DNA of 40,392 nt, taken from assembly GCA_016764435.1 (NCBI GenBank), contig JAESRX010000065.1, positions 44,773 to 85,164 on the forward strand, given 5' to 3'. The position numbers and the translations under genes are program-made. The notes under the pieces were generated by a model. That model did no database searches. It was not told the DNA's origin and saw only the letters and a list, made by a program, of their open reading frames with translations. This stretch comes from Flavobacteriaceae bacterium. GTDB taxonomy: Bacteria > Bacteroidota > Bacteroidia > Flavobacteriales > Flavobacteriaceae. This document shows, piece after piece, positions 40,208-40,392 of this stretch. How positions within the stretch are numbered: the stretch's first letter is position 1; each line of letters begins with the position of its first letter.

Positions 40208-40392
40208 GGTGTTTTTTTTGGACTAGTTCAACGGTGTTATACAATGAAATTTCAATTGTTGCACCAATAAGTATTTCTTTAAAGAGATTTGTTTATTCTT
40301 ACTTTTTCTACTAATGTTCAATCTGTTAATTCAAATAGTTTTTCTTCATTCTTTTTATTTAGGAGAAGGAACAATCCTTTTTTTTTAAAAAT
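40208..40392. other. End of the window, no gene seen
   Basis: 185 bases upstream of the last minus-strand gene. Very AT-rich, no supported frame, hairpin or promoter; it may continue into a longer non-coding stretch outside the window. Confidence 0.5.

Overview
The window looks like chromosomal DNA of a marine-type member of the Flavobacteriaceae (Bacteroidota). Evidence: low G+C; Bacteroidota promoters (TTTG or TTG, about 19-20 nt, then TAnnTTTG) ahead of several genes; a subtilisin with a type IX secretion tail; many lipoproteins of flavobacterial type; and families typical of the group (DUF5020, DUF6175, WG repeats, haem-binding DUF).

Layout. 1-7.3 kb: the end of a biotin carrier subunit, a small secreted protein, a nucleobase uptake pair (Tsx-like porin plus AzgA-type purine permease), a divergent uracil permease and a lipoprotein. 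Between these lie decayed genes: a GH27 alpha-galactosidase with its middle deleted, and at least three unidentified remnants. 7.3-20 kb: an MscS channel, then a minus-strand run with a TolC/adaptor/RND efflux operon plus DUF2892 protein, TerC, small envelope proteins, adenylosuccinate lyase (purB), a secreted protein, a 47-residue membrane protein and a HEAT-like protein. 20-31 kb: haem-binding and MORN-type proteins, mnmA, a TTG-started S8 protease with its coupled flavin oxidoreductase, a 610-bp repeat-rich spacer, a SanA-like protein, a thiolase with an NlpC/P60-like protein lacking its catalytic cysteine, and a PgpH-like HD phosphohydrolase. 30.8-31.6 kb: six tRNA genes (Ser, Pro, Arg, His, Pro, Arg) in which the Pro-Arg block is duplicated. 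31.6-32.6 kb: gene-free, debris-like, with the second copy of a palindromic repeat first seen at 3.7 kb. 32.6-36.6 kb: a tightly packed five-gene envelope operon with a CsgG-like, an LPP20-like and a DUF6175 protein. 36.7-40.2 kb: three overlapping minus-strand genes encoding exported proteins, one with WG repeats.

The best candidates for something undescribed are the five-gene CsgG/LPP20/DUF6175 operon, the dispersed palindromic element with GCGTT...AACGC ends, the direct repeats at 25.4-25.7 kb, and the apparently cysteine-less NlpC/P60 protein. No CRISPR array, prophage, insertion sequence or rRNA gene was seen.
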